64,000 nucleotides of DNA, from positions 51,140 to 115,139 of the forward strand of contig NZ_QNRR01000018.1 in NCBI RefSeq assembly GCF_003315205.1, given 5' to 3'. Below the pieces are notes generated by a model. That model was not told where the DNA came from and made no database searches. It saw only the letters and a list, made by a program, of their open reading frames with translations. The first letter of the stretch is position 1. Each line of letters opens with the position of its first letter. The position numbers were made by a program, and so were the translations under genes. This document shows positions 25,765 through 34,476 of the stretch, one piece after another. Origin of the DNA: Roseimicrobium gellanilyticum (lineage in GTDB: Bacteria; Verrucomicrobiota; Verrucomicrobiia; Verrucomicrobiales; Verrucomicrobiaceae).

Positions 25765-26574
25765 ATGGCGGCTTCGTCTCCCAGTCTCCTGCTCTGTTTT
25801 GACTTCGACGGCACGCTCGTGCACCACGAGAGCGACCCTGCCTTTCATCCTGCCATGGGTGACATGCTGCGCGACTTCCGCCGCCGCGGCGCTGCCTGGG
25901 TGGTGAATACGGGACGAAGCCTGAGCCAGACGCTTGAAGGCCTGGCCCAGCACAACATCTTCATGCTGCCGGACTACATCATTGCACAGGAGTGCGAGAT
26001 CTACCGGCCGGGATTCTTCAGGGCATGGACCGACTTCGGAAGCTGGAACTCCCGCGCACGGCGGGCGCATGACCACTTCATGGAAAAGCATGTGCGCTTC
26101 CTCAATGGGATCCAGGAGCACGTGCGTACACAGACGCATGCGGAATTCCTCAGCGGAGACCTCGGTCAGGTAGGCATCGTGGCGCGAGATGAGGCCGAGC
26201 TGGATGAAATTTGTGTCGTCATCGAAGAATGGCGCGCCGAGCAGCCGGACATCGGGTACCACCGCAACGGACGCTACCTGCGCTTTTCCCACGCGGATTT
26301 CAGCAAGGGCACGGCGCTGATGGAACTGGCCCGCCTGCTCAAGGTGCCCCGCGAGCGGATCTTCGCCGCTGGGGACAATCACAACGATCTCTCCATGCTG
26401 GACCACCGGGTGGCTGGCTGCATTGCCTGCCCCTCAAACTCGCTCGACGCCGTGAAGGCACACGTGGAAGCGCACGGAGGCTACCTCGCCAGCCGGACGG
26501 CCAGCGAGGGCATGATGGAGTCGCTGAACTACTACTTCCCGGCCGGGCAGGCCCAGCAGCGACCGCGCCGGTAG
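25765..26574 (+). CDS. HAD-superfamily hydrolase (type IIB, Cof/sucrose-phosphatase-like)
   Basis: 269 residues. Motif I is LLCFDFDGTLVHH near residue 10 (nucleophile Asp and acid/base Asp), motif II is VVNTGRSLSQTLEG, the lysine motif is FSKGTALMELARLL and motif IV is FAAGDNHNDLSMLDH. A C2-type cap lies between residues 85 and 180. Such enzymes hydrolyse sugar or related phosphates. Only 9 bases separate it from the membrane glycosyltransferase, so it may serve the same glycan pathway. Confidence 0.88.
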   Translation: MAASSPSLLLCFDFDGTLVHHESDPAFHPAMGDMLRDFRRRGAAWVVNTGRSLSQTLEGLAQHNIFMLPDYIIAQECEIYRPGFFRAWTDFGSWNSRARRAHDHFMEKHVRFLNGIQEHVRTQTHAEFLSGDLGQVGIVARDEAELDEICVVIEEWRAEQPDIGYHRNGRYLRFSHADFSKGTALMELARLLKVPRERIFAAGDNHNDLSMLDHRVAGCIACPSNSLDAVKAHVEAHGGYLASRTASEGMMESLNYYFPAGQAQQRPRR

Positions 26575-26592
26575 GTCTGCGGCCCCATTTCT

Positions 26593-27039
26593 TCAGGGTT
26601 TCGAGGCGCTTGATGAGGCGCTCTTGGAGGCCTTCTGCGCTTCTTTCAGGAGGTCTTCGTACTCCTTCACGCTACCGTAGCCAGTCCGGGCGGCGAGCTG
26701 GGTTCCATCTGGAGCCGCCACCACGACGAAGGGAAGCGTTTTGCCCTCTACTTTGAACTTGCTGCGGAAGGCCTGGGAGGTGCTGGAGTCGTCGCAGTTG
26801 GCATCCACGTAGACGTACTTGGACTCGGACAGGCGGAGGGATCGGTCCTTGATGTAGCCTTTGAGCGCCTGGCAGTTGCCGCACGCCTCCCGGCCATACT
26901 GGACGAACAGGAGTTTGTTTTCCGTCTTGGCTTGAGCAAGTCCGGCATTGATGTCGGTAAGCTTGTCACGATCAGCACCTTGGCTGGTTCCAAGCAAGGC
27001 GCACACGGTGAAAAGAGCAGCGAGGAGGCGTGTTTTCAT
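26593..27039 (-). CDS. Secreted thioredoxin-like protein
   Basis: 148 residues. Signal peptide (TRLLAALFTVCALLGTSQGA, cut near residue 22). The thioredoxin-fold core includes KLLFVQYGREACGNCQALKG with a CGNC active site near residue 53, KYVYVDANCDD, and TLPFVVVAAPDGTQLA with the cis-proline. The tail is Ser/Lys/Ala-rich. It likely reduces or isomerises disulphides in the periplasm. It is convergent with the HAD gene. Confidence 0.85.
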   Translation of the reverse strand: MKTRLLAALFTVCALLGTSQGADRDKLTDINAGLAQAKTENKLLFVQYGREACGNCQALKGYIKDRSLRLSESKYVYVDANCDDSSTSQAFRSKFKVEGKTLPFVVVAAPDGTQLAARTGYGSVKEYEDLLKEAQKASKSASSSASKP

Positions 27040-27108
27040 AGGCGTGGGTGGTGAATTTCATCCCATGCATGCTCCAAAAATAGCTTTCAGAACAGAAAAT
27101 GTTTCCAT

Positions 27109-27136
27109 TTGACGGACCTTGGAGCCGGGCTAGGGT
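27109..27136 (+). promoter_or_regulatory. Possible promoter of rpsU
   Basis: TTGACG (27109-27114, 5 of 6) and TAGGGT (27131-27136, 3 of 6) lie 16 bases apart, about 50 bases before the rpsU start. Confidence 0.35.
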
Positions 27137-27185
27137 GATGACCCGCTTTTCAGAATCTTTAATTCCCAACCCGTCCCCGTTTCCC

Positions 27186-27443
27186 ATGCCCGAAGTTCAG
27201 GTCAAAAAAGGTGAACCTGTAGACCGCGCCCTCAAGCGTCTCAAGACCAAGCTCGAATCCGAAGGCATTCTGGACGAAGTGCGTCGTCTGCGCGCTTTTG
27301 AAACTCCCAAGGAGAAGCTCCGCCGCAAGGCCCGTGCTGCCGCGAAGCGTGGCAAGATCCGCTTCCGTTTCACGATGAACCGTCCCGCCGCTGGCGAGAA
27401 GGCTGTGGCCGCCGAAGCTCCCGCTCCTGCCGCCCAGGCCTAA
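27186..27443 (+). CDS. rpsU: 30S ribosomal protein S21
   Basis: 85 residues from the ATG at 27186, which gives the standard N-terminus (PEVQVKKGEPVDRALKRLKT). EVRRLRAFETPKEKLRRKAR is the conserved S21 core. S21 sits on the 30S platform near the anti-Shine-Dalgarno region and aids initiation. The last 20 residues (AAGEKAVAAEAPAPAAQA) form an Ala/Pro tail longer than in E. coli. Single gene with its own promoter-like sequence and terminator. Confidence 0.95.
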   Translation: MPEVQVKKGEPVDRALKRLKTKLESEGILDEVRRLRAFETPKEKLRRKARAAAKRGKIRFRFTMNRPAAGEKAVAAEAPAPAAQA

Positions 27444-27473
27444 GCTGCCCGGACAGAAATTTCTTTTCCAAAG

Positions 27474-27502
27474 AACCCTTCCGCAATGCGGGAGGGTTTT
27501 TT
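27474..27502 (+). terminator. Rho-independent terminator of rpsU
   Basis: AACCCTTCCGC (27474-27484) pairs with GCGGGAGGGTT (27488-27498), 11 pairs with one wobble, loop AAT, followed by a T-run. Confidence 0.88.
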
Positions 27503-27577
27503 GTTTTTGTGGAGTGCCTGCACGGAGGCGGCGCATGAATATGGGCGCAGGCTTTCTCGCACCGGGCGGCAACACCC

Positions 27578-29266
27578 TCACGCCCGCACCCACAAACGAG
27601 CCCGGCGACGAAACACGACGCACGCAAGTCCCGCGAGCAAGAGCAATGCCCGGCCTGGCTCAGGGACAGCGGCGATGTTTCCAGAGGTCGTGAACCGGCT
27701 GAAGTCCCAGAACAGGCCTGTGCCTGACAGGTCAGGCAGATCGAGATCCGTACCTTCGTCGCCATTGCCGGTGAGATAGCCACCGTTGAAGGTGAACCCG
27801 GAGAAGTTTGAGGTCACGAGGTTGCCCCAGTCCATGAGATTGATCACGTCGCCGTAGGCAGGCGTGTAGCCACTGCTCACGACGCTCAGCTTCCCGGTGA
27901 CGGTGATGAAGTCGAGATTGTAGCCCGTGCCGGCATCAGGATTGTTGAAGACGAGCCGGTCGTGGGCTCCCACGCCGCTCACGCCATCAACCATCGCATG
28001 GTACTCGGTTGAGCCGATGGTGATACCGGTGAGATTCAGTCTGGAAGTGGCACTGCTGATGCCGAGAATCACATTTCCCTGAATGCTATGCGTGCTGCCT
28101 GAAGCAGCGGCGGGAGTAAAGGTCAGGGTACCATGCGACGAGTCTGCCACGCTGTCACCAGGGCGGATGTTTGTGCCACTGGCAGCGGTGAAAGTGTTGC
28201 CGCGAATCACTCCTGTACCCAGGATGGTGCTGCCGCTGTTGGCAATCGAGACTGCACCGGTGCCAGTGGTACCGGTGCCGCTGCTGCCGACCTGAAGAGC
28301 ACCGCCGCTGACGGAGGTGGTTCCCGTGTAGGTATTGGCGGCGGTGATGCGCCAGGTGCCGTTGCCCTGCTTGCTCAAGGTGGCGATTCCGGTGATGATC
28401 GACGCAAAGGTGTTCGTGGCTCCGGTATAGCTACCGCTCAAGGTCAGCGCGATACTGCCATAGGTGCCGGTGTTGTTGAAGTGCAGTGCTCCAGTTCCAT
28501 TGTTGGTGATCCCGGCACTGCCCGTGGTGTTGCCTTTGAAGAGGCGATCCGTGGAGCCCCCGACGCCGATGTTCGTGATCCCCATGAAGCTGGCGGAGCC
28601 TGCCAGAGTCACATCGCCCGTGCCTGCGCCAAAGCTGCTCGCCGTGCCCCCATTGGCCAGGGTGGTGAAGATCAGGTTCGTCTGGGTGACTGCCACTGCG
28701 CCCGTGAACGTGTTGGCGCCGCCCACCGTGATCGAGCGGCTGCCAGAGCCTGCCTGGAACGTCACATTGCCGCTCCCCGTGATGACGGCATTGGAAAGAT
28801 TCAGCCCGCTGGTGGCATTGGTTTGCACCGACAGGTTCTTTCCGTTGGTATCGATCTCCACGCCGCTGGAAACGGTCACCGTGTTCGCCAAGGCCAGGGT
28901 GGCATTGGCCCCGAGTTGGATCTTGCTCAAGGAGAGCGTTGAAGCCGTGCCGGACGCAGCGTTAAGGCCTGATGTGCCGAGGATCAGCGTGCCTGAACCA
29001 CTGAGCGAGGTGCCGGCCCCCATCGTCGCACCCAGCACCGAGTATGTGCCTGAGAGTGATGGCTGGTTCGCGGCGGCCACGATGGCCGCGATGTCACCCG
29101 TGAGGTTGTTGGCCGGAGCCACGTCGCCAGACCAGTTCAAAGGGTCGGCAAAACTGGTGCCATTGTCACCATCCCATGTGACCGTACCACCTTCCGAAGA
29201 AAGCGGAAACCAGAGCAGCATGACGACAAGAATGTGGCAAGTAAACGGACGTGCTGGGGCCTTCAT
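27578..29266 (-). CDS. PEP-CTERM protein with autotransporter-type beta-strand repeats
   Basis: 562 residues. Signal peptide (HILVVMLLWFPLSSEGGTV). The body is Gly/Ser/Thr/Asn-rich with the repeat type found in autotransporter-associated passenger domains, for example GSGTLILGTSGL, ITAANTYTGTTSVSGGALQV and STILGTGVIRGNTF, suggesting a beta-helix. The C-terminus is a PEP-CTERM sorting tag: VPEPGRALLLLAGLACVVF followed by RRRAR. Proteins with this tag are processed by exosortase and linked to exopolysaccharide. It starts 153 bases from a divergent sensor kinase, with a dyad between them. Confidence 0.88.
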   Translation of the reverse strand: MKAPARPFTCHILVVMLLWFPLSSEGGTVTWDGDNGTSFADPLNWSGDVAPANNLTGDIAAIVAAANQPSLSGTYSVLGATMGAGTSLSGSGTLILGTSGLNAASGTASTLSLSKIQLGANATLALANTVTVSSGVEIDTNGKNLSVQTNATSGLNLSNAVITGSGNVTFQAGSGSRSITVGGANTFTGAVAVTQTNLIFTTLANGGTASSFGAGTGDVTLAGSASFMGITNIGVGGSTDRLFKGNTTGSAGITNNGTGALHFNNTGTYGSIALTLSGSYTGATNTFASIITGIATLSKQGNGTWRITAANTYTGTTSVSGGALQVGSSGTGTTGTGAVSIANSGSTILGTGVIRGNTFTAASGTNIRPGDSVADSSHGTLTFTPAAASGSTHSIQGNVILGISSATSRLNLTGITIGSTEYHAMVDGVSGVGAHDRLVFNNPDAGTGYNLDFITVTGKLSVVSSGYTPAYGDVINLMDWGNLVTSNFSGFTFNGGYLTGNGDEGTDLDLPDLSGTGLFWDFSRFTTSGNIAAVPEPGRALLLLAGLACVVFRRRARLWVRA

Positions 29267-29338
29267 TTTGGGACGGTCGAAATCCGACGCCCTGCAAGCA
29301 GGACGGCCACCAGTTTCCGCATCGCGATGCTTTTCACA

Positions 29339-29358
29339 TGTCGCGAAAATTCGCTACA
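29339..29358. promoter_or_regulatory. Dyad in the divergent PEP-CTERM/histidine-kinase promoter region
   Basis: TGTCGCGAA (29339-29347) and TTCGCTACA (29350-29358) pair at 8 of 9 positions around AA. It sits in the 153-base gap between divergent genes, as expected for a response-regulator site. Confidence 0.4.
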
Positions 29359-29419
29359 CGCCCACGAACGCGTCATGGGTCGCGATTCGGCCCGGCCTGT
29401 GCGAAGGTTCCTATGTGAG

Positions 29420-31396
29420 ATGAACCGCTTACCAGATTGCTTCTTCTGGATCCTTCTGCTGCTGGCTTTGATGGCGGGAAATGCGCATGCCCAGTTGTCA
29501 TGGCAGATGATGGAGCCTCTGGCCATCGCCCCTCCCGCCAAGGCAGGCCGGCAGATCATCCGGCTGAATGAACCCGTCTCCGCCAAGCGCCTGCGTATCT
29601 CGCTGACTCTTCAAGCGTCTGCCCCTGGGCCTTCCTCATGCACTGTGAGATTTCTGGCCACCACGGATGGAAATCCCAGCTCTGGCAGCGCATGGCGGCC
29701 CATGTTCCCATCGAACTTTGGCGCGAGTCAGGGATCGCTGGCGCGCTCTGGCGATGGCATTGAACTTCGCAACTTCATGGACGCCACGCAGCTGGGCGTG
29801 GATGCGGGTCTTCCGGCCAATGACATTACCGGACTGGCCATCGACATCCGCAGCCTGGACGGGACCCCCTCCGACCTTCGAATGCCATCGCTGCGTGTCG
29901 AACGCGCCACAACTCTCACCACCAATGTGGCGCTTGGATGCCCCGTACAGATCACGTCACAGGGCAGCCATGCCGTCTCCGCCGGTTTTCTGACGGACGG
30001 ACAACTCGATGACGTGGTGTCTTTGAATTCCACACGGAAGTTCACGGTCGATCTGAAACAGCACCGGAACCTGGATCACGTGAGCATCCGCCTGCGCTCC
30101 ACAGCCATGGGCAGAGCGACCACGCCTGCCATGCGGCTGGAGGTCTATGACTCGAACCAAGACGGCGCATTACCCATCTGGCGCTCCGACGCACGCGCGC
30201 AGGCCATCTCCTCAGTAGTTAGCAACGACTCCCTCGTGCTCATCCGGGCAACAGGCGGTGAAGGCACCTTTGCGGGGCGCTATCTGAAGCTGTCCGCTGT
30301 AGAGGAGCAAGCCGTGCTGGAGGTCACTGAGATGGAGGCCTATGAAATCATGGTTCCGCTCGGCGTGGTGATGACAGCACAAGGACGAAGCACACGGGCG
30401 ACGACGTCCCTGACCGTCCCCGCCGGCGCGACATGGATGACCTTTGCCATCGAACACCCCCAGCCTGAAGATCCCGTCACACTCGGAAGGCACTGGAGGA
30501 TCTTGGGATTTCACGACGAGTGGCTCGCAGGCACTGCCAGCGCCGAGGTGGAGAGTCGCTGTCCCCCGCCTGGAGAGTATGAGTTTCAGGCGCAAATCCG
30601 CCAATCGGACGGCGAGTGGGGCGATGCCAAATACCGTGTGCCTCTCATCGTGCCCGTGCCGTTCTGGCAACGCGGAGGTGTGCTGGGCACCCTAGTTGCA
30701 CTCGCCATCATCCTGGCCGCCGGGCTGGCCTGGTACATCGGCCGCCGCATCATGGCGCGGCGTGTCGCAGAGCTGGAACGGCGCAATGCGCTGTCCAACG
30801 AACGCGCCCGCATCGCACGCGACATGCACGACGCTGTGGGGTCTCAGCTCACCCAACTTGCCGTATTGCACGAAATCGTGGCCGAGGAACTGGCTCTCGA
30901 TGACACTGCGCGCGGGCGGCTGAAGCAACTCACGGACACCGCCCGGTCCAGTGTGGCCGCTTTGGATGCTGTGGTATGGGCCGTAAATCCGAGGAACGAC
31001 AATCTCGCGAACATGGCGGGCTATCTCACCCAAGTGGCCCGCGAATATTTGACGCCCATGGGCATCGTCTGCCGCCAGGATGTGCCGAACGAGTGGCCGG
31101 AGAAGATCGTATCCTCCCACGTGCGTCATGAAATTCATCTGGCTTTCAGGGAAGCGCTGCAAAACGTGGTGAAGCATGCCCAAGCTACTGAAGTAGCCCT
31201 CACCCTGCGTCATACGGACGGACGTTTCACCGCAACGATCGCGGACAACGGCAAGGGACTGCCCGGAAATCTTGAAGGCATGGAGAAAAACGGCCTCGAC
31301 AACATGCGACAGCGGCTCGCCTCCCTCGGCGGACATTGCCGCGTGCAAGATCGTCCAGGCGGTGGCACTCTTGTGGAACTGCAAGTCCCACTTTGA
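29420..31396 (+). CDS. NarL-type sensor histidine kinase with periplasmic sensor
   Basis: 658 residues from the ATG at 29420, fixed by the signal peptide that follows (CFFWILLLLALMAGNAHA). Residues about 25-415 are periplasmic and beta-rich, including a likely discoidin-like part (NVALGCPVQITSQGSHAVSA, TVDLKQHRNLDHVSIRL) and a seven-bladed-like end. One membrane helix lies near 420-442 (LVALAIILAAGLAWYIG). The HisKA_3 box ERARIARDMHDAVGSQLTQL carries the phospho-accepting His near residue 470; the ATPase domain shows FREALQNVVKHAQ, IADNGKGLPGN and NGLDNMRQRLASLGG. It lies 6 bases before its response regulator. Confidence 0.92.
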   Translation: MNRLPDCFFWILLLLALMAGNAHAQLSWQMMEPLAIAPPAKAGRQIIRLNEPVSAKRLRISLTLQASAPGPSSCTVRFLATTDGNPSSGSAWRPMFPSNFGASQGSLARSGDGIELRNFMDATQLGVDAGLPANDITGLAIDIRSLDGTPSDLRMPSLRVERATTLTTNVALGCPVQITSQGSHAVSAGFLTDGQLDDVVSLNSTRKFTVDLKQHRNLDHVSIRLRSTAMGRATTPAMRLEVYDSNQDGALPIWRSDARAQAISSVVSNDSLVLIRATGGEGTFAGRYLKLSAVEEQAVLEVTEMEAYEIMVPLGVVMTAQGRSTRATTSLTVPAGATWMTFAIEHPQPEDPVTLGRHWRILGFHDEWLAGTASAEVESRCPPPGEYEFQAQIRQSDGEWGDAKYRVPLIVPVPFWQRGGVLGTLVALAIILAAGLAWYIGRRIMARRVAELERRNALSNERARIARDMHDAVGSQLTQLAVLHEIVAEELALDDTARGRLKQLTDTARSSVAALDAVVWAVNPRNDNLANMAGYLTQVAREYLTPMGIVCRQDVPNEWPEKIVSSHVRHEIHLAFREALQNVVKHAQATEVALTLRHTDGRFTATIADNGKGLPGNLEGMEKNGLDNMRQRLASLGGHCRVQDRPGGGTLVELQVPL

Positions 31397-31402
31397 TCTC
31401 CC

Positions 31403-32065
31403 GTGCCTGTCACCATCACCATGATCGAAGACGATGCGTCCTTCGCGGCGGCGCTTCAACGCTACTTCGCCCTGTCGAAGGAGGTGGAATGCCTCCAGCA
31501 TCATCGCACCGCTGAAGCCGCGTTGGAGGCATTGCGGGGGAAAGTGCCGCACGTTCTGCTGGTAGATATCAACCTCCCGGGCATGAGCGGCATTGAGTTC
31601 GTGGGGCGCATCAAAGACCTCCATCCGCAGGTGCTCTGCCTCATGCTCACCATGTATGAAGAGAGCGGGCTGATCTTTGACGCGTTGAAGGCCGGAGCCT
31701 CCGGTTACCTGCTCAAGCGGACGCCGCCCAAAGAGGTCATCGCCGCCATCATGGAAGCGCACGGCGGAGGCTCGCCCATGTCACCGGAGATTGCACGACG
31801 TGTGGTGAGTTTCTTCCATCAGAAGCACACCTCGGCGACGACGGACATACCACCGGCCAACGCTCACATCGCCACGCTCGCACCGCGCGAAGTCGAGGTG
31901 CTTGATCTCCTCTCCAAAGGTTACCTTTACAAGGAGATCGGCGACCAACTCGGCATCTCCACCCACACGGTGAACACCCACATCCGACGCATCTACGAAA
32001 AACTGCATGTGCAGTCGCGCGGCCAGGCCGTGGCAAAGTATCGCGGGCTCGCGGAGCAGGGATAG
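31403..32065 (+). CDS. NarL/FixJ-family response regulator
   Basis: 220 residues from GTG. The receiver domain has the acidic pair in TMIEDDASFAAAL, the phospho-acceptor Asp near residue 55 in HVLLVDINLPGMSGIEF, the Thr in LMLTMYEES and Lys in YLLKRTPP. The C-terminal LuxR-type helix-turn-helix is clear: TLAPREVEVLDLLSKGYLYK, EIGDQLGISTHTVNTHIRRI, YEKLHVQSRGQAVAKY. It is the partner of the kinase just upstream. Possible targets include the divergent PEP-CTERM gene. Confidence 0.95.
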   Translation: MPVTITMIEDDASFAAALQRYFALSKEVECLQHHRTAEAALEALRGKVPHVLLVDINLPGMSGIEFVGRIKDLHPQVLCLMLTMYEESGLIFDALKAGASGYLLKRTPPKEVIAAIMEAHGGGSPMSPEIARRVVSFFHQKHTSATTDIPPANAHIATLAPREVEVLDLLSKGYLYKEIGDQLGISTHTVNTHIRRIYEKLHVQSRGQAVAKYRGLAEQG

Positions 32066-32144
32066 TCCATCGACGTGCTGGCGATCTCCGGGGTGTTCCC
32101 CTGAGATACGCAGAATTTGATCCCGCAAAATTGAAAGTAGCAAA

Positions 32145-32564
32145 ATGGCAGAATCGGAAGATGGATGCATGATGAGCCGCGCCGACCGCCTCGTGGAATG
32201 CACCATCCCGGTGTTACCGGTGCAGGATCTGAAACGCAGCATTGCCTTCTATACCGAGATCCTTGAATTCCGGCTCGACTGGGGCAGTGGTGCCAAAGAC
32301 ACCGTCTGCTCCGTGTCACGTGACGGATGTGCCATCATGCTGCAACAGAGCGAGGTGGCCGGGACGCCCGCCTGGGCATGGATCGGCCTGGAGGATGATT
32401 CCTTGTTCGATCTTTATGCCAGCAGAGGAGTAAAAGTGAAGCAGCCGCCGAGGAATTTCTCGTGGGCCTACGAGATGAAGTTTGAAGATCCTGATGGCAA
32501 TGTGTTGTGGCTTGGCACCGAACCGAAAAACGATCTGCCGCTTGAAGACAGGCAAGAATCCTGA
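32145..32564 (+). CDS. VOC-family (glyoxalase/bleomycin-resistance-like) protein
   Basis: 139 residues; ATGs at 32169 and 32172 are other possible starts. The single-domain VOC fold shows CTIPVLPVQDLKRSIAFYTE, LEFRLDWGSGAKD, CAIMLQQSEVAGTP and AYEMKFEDPDGNVLWLGTE. Family members bind metal and act on small molecules or sequester drugs. Expected ligands include the final Glu (LGTE). It stands alone after the two-component system; substrate unknown. Confidence 0.82.
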   Translation: MAESEDGCMMSRADRLVECTIPVLPVQDLKRSIAFYTEILEFRLDWGSGAKDTVCSVSRDGCAIMLQQSEVAGTPAWAWIGLEDDSLFDLYASRGVKVKQPPRNFSWAYEMKFEDPDGNVLWLGTEPKNDLPLEDRQES

Positions 32565-32645
32565 AGAAAGTTCACCTATGCGGAAGGATGGCTGAAGTGT
32601 CAGATTAAAGCTCTGCATCCTTCGCAAAGCCGCACTAGTCTACGC

Positions 32646-33122
32646 ATGAAGAGCCACCTCCCACTTCCCGGTATGCGCACGCCCGTTCTCGCCACCTTCA
32701 TGGCCTTGTTCGTATGCACCGCCGCACTCACGACCGAAACTTCGCTTGATGATGCCAGGCAGTGTTTCGATCGCTATGTGGCGCTCCAAGCAGCATTCGA
32801 CCCCGCGGTCGCGGATCTGTACTCGGATGATGCCAAAATACAAAACACGCGAGTGATGCCAAGTGGTGAGAAACGCGTGATGACTCTGCCTGCGCCCGCC
32901 TACAAGGGGATCATCCGGCAGGTGATGCCTGTGGCGAAGGAGCGAGGCGATACCAGCAAGTACAGCGAGGTCAAATACGCGAAGGAAGGTGATAAGGTGC
33001 GAGTGACCGCCACGCGGTACTCCGAGCTGAAAAAGTATTCCAGCCCGCTGTCACTTCTTGTCGGCCCCAACAAGGACGGTGCGTGGCTCATTCACGAAGA
33101 ACTGTCTGAGTCGCGACCTTGA
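32646..33122 (+). CDS. Secreted NTF2-like hypothetical protein
   Basis: 158 residues. Signal peptide (VLATFMALFVCTAALTT). The mature part is an alpha+beta fold of the NTF2/SnoaL type: LDDARQCFDRYVALQAAFDP, AVADLYSDDAKIQNTR and GAWLIHEELSES. No catalytic motif can be named. An ATG at 32673 could be the true start. It stands alone. Confidence 0.55.
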   Translation: MKSHLPLPGMRTPVLATFMALFVCTAALTTETSLDDARQCFDRYVALQAAFDPAVADLYSDDAKIQNTRVMPSGEKRVMTLPAPAYKGIIRQVMPVAKERGDTSKYSEVKYAKEGDKVRVTATRYSELKKYSSPLSLLVGPNKDGAWLIHEELSESRP

Positions 33123-33236
33123 TGCCCCGTTCAGGAGGATGCCGCTGATTGGCGAGATTCTTCGTGGAAATCTGGCGGAGATCTGAAAGGATGTCCCGGT
33201 TTCGCCAAGAAACCCTGCACCCCAACCCCCTATAAC

Positions 33237-33584
33237 GTGGACCGTACTTCGAAGATCGTTCTTGCCGTCGTGTTGTGCCTTGTGTTGTCCGCCGGATGCG
33301 CCTGGATCATCTGCACCCGCATGACGGGCATTCCAGGCGTTACGGCAGCCCCCCTCATTCCTGTCATGGTGGGATGCTTCCTTGGCTCCGCTGTGGCAAC
33401 CGCCCTGCTGAACATTCTGGATGCCACGAGGGCAGCGCTGCTGGCCTCGGTGCTCGTCGCATGTGGGCTTGTCATCATCCCGGTGCTGCGGAAGCTGGAA
33501 CTTCCCAAGGCTGTCCCCTACACGTTCTCAGCCTCTTTTTTTGTGGGCTTCTTCTGCAGCAGGCTGACCTACAAGGAGGATTGA
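33237..33584 (+). CDS. Small membrane protein
   Basis: 115 residues from GTG, with four hydrophobic segments: IVLAVVLCLVLSAGCAWII, LIPVMVGCFLGSAVATALLN, ALLASVLVACGLVIIPVL and YTFSASFFVGFFCSRL. The family is not recognised. The start codon is uncertain, but the hydrophobic pattern is continuous. Confidence 0.5.
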   Translation: MDRTSKIVLAVVLCLVLSAGCAWIICTRMTGIPGVTAAPLIPVMVGCFLGSAVATALLNILDATRAALLASVLVACGLVIIPVLRKLELPKAVPYTFSASFFVGFFCSRLTYKED

Positions 33585-33773
33585 TTGAGTTCGGGGCATG
33601 ACACGTGTCACGCGCCAGGCAACTCTCTGACGCGTGAAAGTCATCGTCATCGTCAATGGCTCCCTCGATTGGAGCTCCTGTTTTCCGGGCTGTGATGTCC
33701 GGCAGGTTTTTCTACAAAACAGTAAGTGGCCCATGTAGTACGGACGTCTGAAGCTCGTTCGGAAACATGAAGA

Positions 33774-33791
33774 GCGGGCATCGCTGCCCGC
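33774..33791 (-). terminator. Possible terminator hairpin of the Cys/His-rich gene
   Basis: GCGGGCA (33774-33780) and TGCCCGC (33785-33791) pair perfectly around TCGC, about 45 bases beyond the minus-strand stop at 33836. There is no good T-run, so function is uncertain. Confidence 0.3.
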
Positions 33792-33835
33792 CCATCACCA
33801 TTTACAACACCGACGAGAAATGCAGTTCCAGGGGA

Positions 33836-34180
33836 TTACTTCACCACCTGGAATCCCCAGCCACTGCCGGAGGACTGGATGATGACCTGGCCACCCTTGT
33901 GATGATGGTGCCCGGAGGAGTGCGCATGACCGTCGTGGATATGCACGGGCTTGCAGGTGTGACTGCTGTTGCAGCCGCAGGAACTTGGGTACTGGGTCAC
34001 CCAATGGCCAACCGGTTGACCGCAATGGTTGTACCCATGGACGTGGAAGTAGGCGTAGATGGGCTGGCCGCAGGGGGTGTAGCCAGTGAGACGATAGTGG
34101 TTGCCGCCAGCCTGGGCGGTAGTGAGGGGAATGAAGGAAAAGGCACCAATCGCACTAAGAAGCACAATGAGTTTTTTCAT
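33836..34180 (-). CDS. Small secreted Cys/His-rich protein
   Basis: 114 residues. Signal peptide (LIVLLSAIGAFSFIPLTTAQA). The mature 90 residues hold two CGQP units (TPCGQPIYAYFHVHGYN and HCGQPVGHWV), further cysteines (SSCGCNSSHTC) and many histidines (HIHDGHAHSSGHHHHKGG). Metal binding or disulphide-stabilised structure is likely, but no family is known. It is a single gene with neither neighbour on the same strand nearby. Confidence 0.6.
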   Translation of the reverse strand: MKKLIVLLSAIGAFSFIPLTTAQAGGNHYRLTGYTPCGQPIYAYFHVHGYNHCGQPVGHWVTQYPSSCGCNSSHTCKPVHIHDGHAHSSGHHHHKGGQVIIQSSGSGWGFQVVK

Positions 34181-34476
34181 GGAAGGATGATCTTGTTGAC
34201 GCTGGGATTCGACGCGTCCCTCCAGAACTTTGTTCGGGCATTTGGAAAACTATTGCCTGTCACGCGATGGGACAGCTTTTACAAGGGGTCCCTCTGACGC
34301 CGGAAAGGTGAAACGCAAAGCAACGAAGCAGCAGAAGGAAATGCGATTTACACCAAGATGGAAAAGCATCTTGGAACTCATCCCAGTCCTCGAGGTCAGC
34401 TCTGAGTCTGTGGGGGTATCAGCTCCCACTCAGGAGACCACACCGACCCACTTCCTCACGCTACCCGTCCTGCTTG
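34181..34476. other. 296-base gap between two minus-strand genes
   Basis: Upstream of the Cys/His-rich gene and downstream of the phosphate transporter gene. No hairpin with a T-run and no convincing small gene were seen. Confidence 0.35.
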
